Assembly: GCF_000685015.1 (NCBI RefSeq)
Contig: NZ_BAYA01000017.1
Span: 124,001-188,000 of the forward strand
Reading direction: 5' to 3'
Length of the DNA: 64,000 nt
Source: Paraburkholderia bannensis NBRC 103871
Lineage (GTDB): Bacteria > Pseudomonadota > Gammaproteobacteria > Burkholderiales > Burkholderiaceae
The notes under the pieces were generated by a model, which saw only the letters and a list, made by a program, of their open reading frames with translations, made no database searches and was not told the origin of the DNA. The translations under genes and the position numbers were made by a program. Shown piece by piece: positions 61,175 to 64,000 of the stretch (the stretch's first letter is position 1; each line of letters begins with the position of its first letter).

Positions 61175-61346
61175 GCGTTGCTTTTGTGACGCTTTTGCAC
61201 GGCTTGGGTGCATCCATGGTGCGGATTGTTCAGCCTCCCCAGCTACTCTTTTCAGGAATCGCCTCTTTTTGTTGGACAAATCCCTGCCTAGAATTCGATG
61301 CCTTGATTCACGTTCTATCCTCGCTTCATCCACGATTAAGGCCGTC

Positions 61347-62597
61347 ATGCAAATAGATACCCCTACGACTCCCGTATCACTAGAAGGCGGCTCCACGTCC
61401 GCGAGTCAATGGCTATCTGTCATCGCAGTCGCCATGAGCGCATTCGCGTTCGTGACCGCCGAATTTTTGCCCGTCGGCTTGCTGCCGCAAATCGCGCACG
61501 ATCTTGGCGTGTCCACCGGCGTGGCGGGACTGATGGTGACGACGCCTGGCGTCATGGCCGCGATTTCCGCGCCCATGCTGATCGTCAGCGCGGGCCGCAT
61601 GGATCGCCGCTACGTGTTCCTGATGCTCACCGCCGTGCTGCTGGTCGCGAACATTCTGTGCGCCGTCGCGCCGAATCTCGCGCTCATGCTCACGGGCCGC
61701 GCGCTGCTGGGCGCGGCGCTGGGCGGCTTCTGGACGCTGGCGACCGCTGCCGCGCCGCGCCTCGTGCAAGGCAAGGATGCCGCCAAGGCCACAGCGACCA
61801 TTCTCACCGGCGTGACCTGCGCCACGGTGATTGGCGTGCCGCTGGGGACGTTCATCGCGTCGTTCTCGTCGTGGCGCCTGGCGTTCGCGGCGACCGCTGG
61901 GCTCGTCGCGCTCGCGCTGGTGGCGCAGGCGTTGCTGGTGCCGTCGCTGCCGTCCGCATCGGCGCTGCGTCTGGCCGACTTCCGCAACCTGCTTGGCCGC
62001 GCCCATACGCGCCTGAGCATGCTGATGGTCGCGCTCGTGTTCGGCGCGCATTTTTCGACTTATACGTATATCGCGCCGCTGCTCGAACATGACTTCTCGC
62101 TGAATGCCATGACGCTGCTGCTGCTCGGCTTCGGCCTGATCGGCTTCTTCTCGAACGCGCTGACGTCGACGGTGATTTCCGGTCACCTCAAGAAGTCCGT
62201 TGCCACGATGGTGCTGCTGCTGTTGGCCGCCATGTCCTCGATGCTGCTGCTCGAACATTCGCCCATCGGCGAGACCGTCGGCATGCTGCTGTGGGGCATT
62301 GCGTTCGGCGCGCTGCCGCTGTGTTTCAGCGTGTGGATCCAGCGCGATACGGCCGACTTGCCCGAAGCGGGATCGGCGATGTTCGTCAGCGTGATCCAGG
62401 TGGCGATTGCCGTGGGCTCGGCAGTGGGCGGCACGATCGTCGACCAGGCGGGCGTCCATGCGGACTTCCTGCTTGGGTTGGGTCTCGCGCTGCTCGGCCT
62501 CGTCACGCTGCAACGGCTGGCTTCGTCGAGGCAATCCGCGCAACAGCCCGCCAAGGCTTCAAGCCTCGATTGCGCCTGCGACGCCTCGCTCGACTGA
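61347..62597 (+). CDS. MFS efflux transporter (DHA1 / sugar-efflux type)
   Basis: The 416-residue transporter has twelve spans. Family features are FVTAEFLPVGLLPQIAHDLG in helix 1, GRMDRRYVFLMLTAVLL in the loop between helices 2 and 3, and the GRALLGAALGGFWTLATAAAPRLV segment typical of YdhP/SotB/NepI-like exporters. The start at 61347 (MQIDTPTTP) was chosen; the 58 extra codons upstream contain Cys and Arg-rich sequence that is not membrane-compatible. It probably exports sugars, nucleosides or drugs. Confidence 0.85.
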   Translation: MQIDTPTTPVSLEGGSTSASQWLSVIAVAMSAFAFVTAEFLPVGLLPQIAHDLGVSTGVAGLMVTTPGVMAAISAPMLIVSAGRMDRRYVFLMLTAVLLVANILCAVAPNLALMLTGRALLGAALGGFWTLATAAAPRLVQGKDAAKATATILTGVTCATVIGVPLGTFIASFSSWRLAFAATAGLVALALVAQALLVPSLPSASALRLADFRNLLGRAHTRLSMLMVALVFGAHFSTYTYIAPLLEHDFSLNAMTLLLLGFGLIGFFSNALTSTVISGHLKKSVATMVLLLLAAMSSMLLLEHSPIGETVGMLLWGIAFGALPLCFSVWIQRDTADLPEAGSAMFVSVIQVAIAVGSAVGGTIVDQAGVHADFLLGLGLALLGLVTLQRLASSRQSAQQPAKASSLDCACDASLD

Positions 62598-62794
62598 TTC
62601 GATTGATTCGATTGATTCGACCGATCGTCGACACGCCGGGCGCGGTGAGCGAATTCCATTCCCGCCGCGCCTCGAAACACGTCTGCTCCTCGCGCCACGC
62701 AATGTGAACCGCAGCGTGGCCAAAAACTCCTCCCTCTTCTCCCGAATTGCCTATCTTTGACTCAAGGACAAGGACAGGCGCCGGGAGGATCCAA

Positions 62795-63250
62795 ATGTCA
62801 CAGGAATTGATCGTCGCGACTTTCGGGACGCTGGACGAGGCGCAGCGCGCCGCGCGTGACTTCAAGAACTTCGAAACCGATGGTCAGGGCCTGAAGATCG
62901 AAAGCGGTGTCATGGTGCAGAAAGACACCTCGGGCACGCTAAAGGTTCTGGACGAGTACAGTCGACCCCATTGGGGCACGGTAATCGGCGCGGCCACGGG
63001 TGCGTTGATTGGCTTGCTGGGCGGCCCCGTCGGCGTGATCGCGGGACTGACGATCGGTGCAGGCGCGGGGCTGGGCGCGCGCGAGATCGAGGCGCATCTG
63101 GATCGCAAGCTCACGAAGACCATCGAGGCCGAACTGAAACCGGGTAGCTGGGCGCTCGTGCTCGAAACGCACGATCCCGCGCCGGCGCAGATTGACGAAA
63201 TCGTTCACGGTTACGGCGGGCAGGTGTTTCGACAGGCGCTGGCCTGGTGA
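62795..63250 (+). CDS. DUF1269-family protein with glycine-zipper membrane segment
   Basis: The 151-residue protein has an N-terminal ferredoxin-like domain (ELIVATFGTLDEAQRAARDF). A glycine-rich hydrophobic segment follows (VIGAATGALIGLLGG and GVIAGLTIGAGAGLGA), and then a C-terminal domain (LKPGSWALVLETHDPAPAQID). This fits the DUF1269/TM2-like stress-associated proteins of proteobacteria. The ATG at 62795 follows GGGAGG. It is followed after 48 bases by a small membrane protein gene, probably in the same transcript. Confidence 0.8.
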   Translation: MSQELIVATFGTLDEAQRAARDFKNFETDGQGLKIESGVMVQKDTSGTLKVLDEYSRPHWGTVIGAATGALIGLLGGPVGVIAGLTIGAGAGLGAREIEAHLDRKLTKTIEAELKPGSWALVLETHDPAPAQIDEIVHGYGGQVFRQALAW

Positions 63251-63298
63251 GAGATGCCTCGCGGCAGTGCCTAAAACAATTCCAGGGGAGGAACGGTC

Positions 63299-63457
63299 AT
63301 GGCGCAAACATCGAACCAGAACCATCAGAACGGTCAACGCCGGGGTTTCCTGCACAACCTCAAATGGATGTTCATTCTCTGGTGCGTGGGATTTGGCGCG
63401 ACGGTGCTGCTCACGCTGCCGTTCCACTTCCTGGTCGAGGCGATGATGGGGAAATAG
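63299..63457 (+). CDS. Small single-TM membrane protein
   Basis: The frame ATG at 63299 to TAG at 63457 encodes 52 residues. It has a hydrophilic start (MAQTSNQNHQNGQRRG) and one membrane helix (MFILWCVGFGATVLLTLPFHFLV, cut at about residues 23-45). AGGGGAGG lies seven bases before the ATG, an excellent RBS. It is probably co-transcribed with the DUF1269 gene. Its 3' end overlaps the convergent gene. The function is unknown. Confidence 0.72.
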   Translation: MAQTSNQNHQNGQRRGFLHNLKWMFILWCVGFGATVLLTLPFHFLVEAMMGK

Positions 63458-63740
63458 GCGCATCGGCAGGCGCCCCGCCGAGCGCCGCGTGCTTCGCCGC
63501 CGCGGCCTCGATCACGCGCTGCGCGTGCGGATACGACTCGCCGGTCACCGCCTGATACTGCTTCAACGCCTCCACAGCCTGCGCGAACGCGCTGCCGCCA
63601 ATGCAGGCCTTCAACTCGCCCGCCTGTTCGAGCGCGGGATAGCGCGCCTGCGCCTCGCCAAGAAACCCTTCCATCGCCGAATGCAGGTCGTCATAGTTCT
63701 GCGCCTGCTGGATGCCGTCGATACGCTCGTCCGCATTCAC
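63411..63740 (-). CDS. Small helical cytoplasmic protein, unknown
   Basis: The product is a 109-residue protein with helical segments (QQAQNYDDLHSAMEGFLGEAQ, AFAQAVEALKQYQAVTG) and a Pro/Ser-rich tail. The GTG start at 63740 has AAGGAG seven bases upstream; an ATG 14 codons earlier lacks one. Conserved-looking GESYPHAQRVIEAAA may be the core. The 3' end overlaps the convergent small membrane protein gene by 47 bases. No family was recognised. Confidence 0.6.
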   Translation of the reverse strand: MNADERIDGIQQAQNYDDLHSAMEGFLGEAQARYPALEQAGELKACIGGSAFAQAVEALKQYQAVTGESYPHAQRVIEAAAAKHAALGGAPADAPISPSSPRPGSGTAA

Positions 63741-63846
63741 GATTGCACTCCTTGGGTTTTGCGTCCCTTCATTGAAGCACATGGAGCGAGGCGCGTCGCG
63801 AGTACGCTTTCATCCGATGAAAACGCCGATGAAAACGCGCCGCGCT

Positions 63847-64000
63847 TTAGAAACGATGCGTAATCCCCGCGAGCACGGCCACCTGGTTCGCCGTGGACGA
63901 CGCGCTCAGGCCGTTGATGTTGGCCACCGCCGCATGTCCCGTCGAATCCGTGCCCGAGGCATGCTGATACAGCCCGACGAGATACAGCGACGAGCGCTTC
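63847..64000 (-). CDS. Gram-negative porin, C-terminal end only (truncated by window edge)
   Basis: Reading the minus strand from the window edge gives 50 residues ending GITHRF and a TAA stop at 63847-63849. They include KRSSLYLVGLYQHASG and the VAVLAGITHRF terminal strand typical of the same porin family as the gene at 59935. The start lies beyond 64000. Confidence 0.87.
   Translation of the reverse strand, partial: KRSSLYLVGLYQHASGTDSTGHAAVANINGLSASSTANQVAVLAGITHRF

Noticed and set aside
59878..61200. 440-codon minus-strand frame opposite the porin
   Set aside because: The porin on the other strand has a signal peptide, family motifs and a terminator. The antisense product is an Arg/Ala/Val-rich shadow.
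1..64000. tRNA or rRNA genes, including at the prophage ends
   Set aside because: No cloverleaf-like sequence or rRNA segment was recognised by eye. The prophage ends lie in short AT-rich intergenic DNA instead.

Overview
The window is high-GC DNA from a member of the Burkholderiaceae, most likely Paraburkholderia, Caballeronia or Burkholderia. This is an inference from codon and GC character, OmpC-type porins, a three-component FAD-GMC/cytochrome c sugar dehydrogenase, polar amino-acid ABC operons and the gene order of the prophage. Host DNA flanks a complete-looking P2-like tailed prophage of about 34 kb (about 18.33-52.37 kb).

Left host region (1-18.3 kb). A truncated LysR gene is followed by an eight-gene leftward operon (7568 to 837). 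It encodes a polar amino-acid-type ABC importer, an M20 carbamoylase/allantoate-amidohydrolase-like enzyme, a DUF1989 urea-carboxylase-associated protein, an XRE-cupin regulator and an agmatinase-family ureohydrolase. Together these look like uptake and breakdown of a guanidino or ureido compound. A LysR regulator stands divergent to a rightward operon of MFS transporter, SDR dehydrogenase, TIM-barrel isomerase and lactonase-like amidohydrolase. Next come a periplasmic dehydrogenase (Tat-type small subunit, GMC subunit, tri-haem cytochrome c) and a hipA-hipB-type kinase/antitoxin pair.

Prophage (18.3-52.4 kb). The structural genes follow P2 order. Leftward: O N M L X, two holin-like genes, lysA lysB lysC, R S, V W J I H G, FI FII E(E') T U D. 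Rightward: P and Q. The P2 programmed -1 frameshift site TTTTTTG between E and E' is conserved. No integrase gene was found. Instead the ends carry dif-like sequences with the same 6-bp central region. The right one has a perfect XerD arm (TTATGTTAAAT), so the phage probably integrates at a replicon dif site with host XerC/XerD.

Non-structural and cargo region (42.3-52.3 kb). Immediately after portal gene Q is a low-GC two-gene unit, an ApeA-like HEPN protein and its partner. Then come a small gene behind a perfect LexA box, a HicAB toxin-antitoxin pair, a two-TM membrane protein, a methyltransferase, and a ParA/ribbon-helix-helix partition module with six 11-bp tandem repeats. Two Ogr-type zinc fingers, rolling-circle initiator gpA, two small genes and a divergent HTH regulator with inverted-repeat operators complete it. 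Integration at dif combined with a plasmid-type partition locus is the most unusual aspect of the window.

Right host region (52.4-64 kb). A GAF-GGDEF protein with a degenerate active site lies next to the right attachment site. It is followed by an MFS transporter, a TonB siderophore receptor behind a Fur-box-like sequence, a TPR-glycosyltransferase, a porin, an MFS exporter, a DUF1269 stress protein, two small genes and a second porin cut by the window edge.
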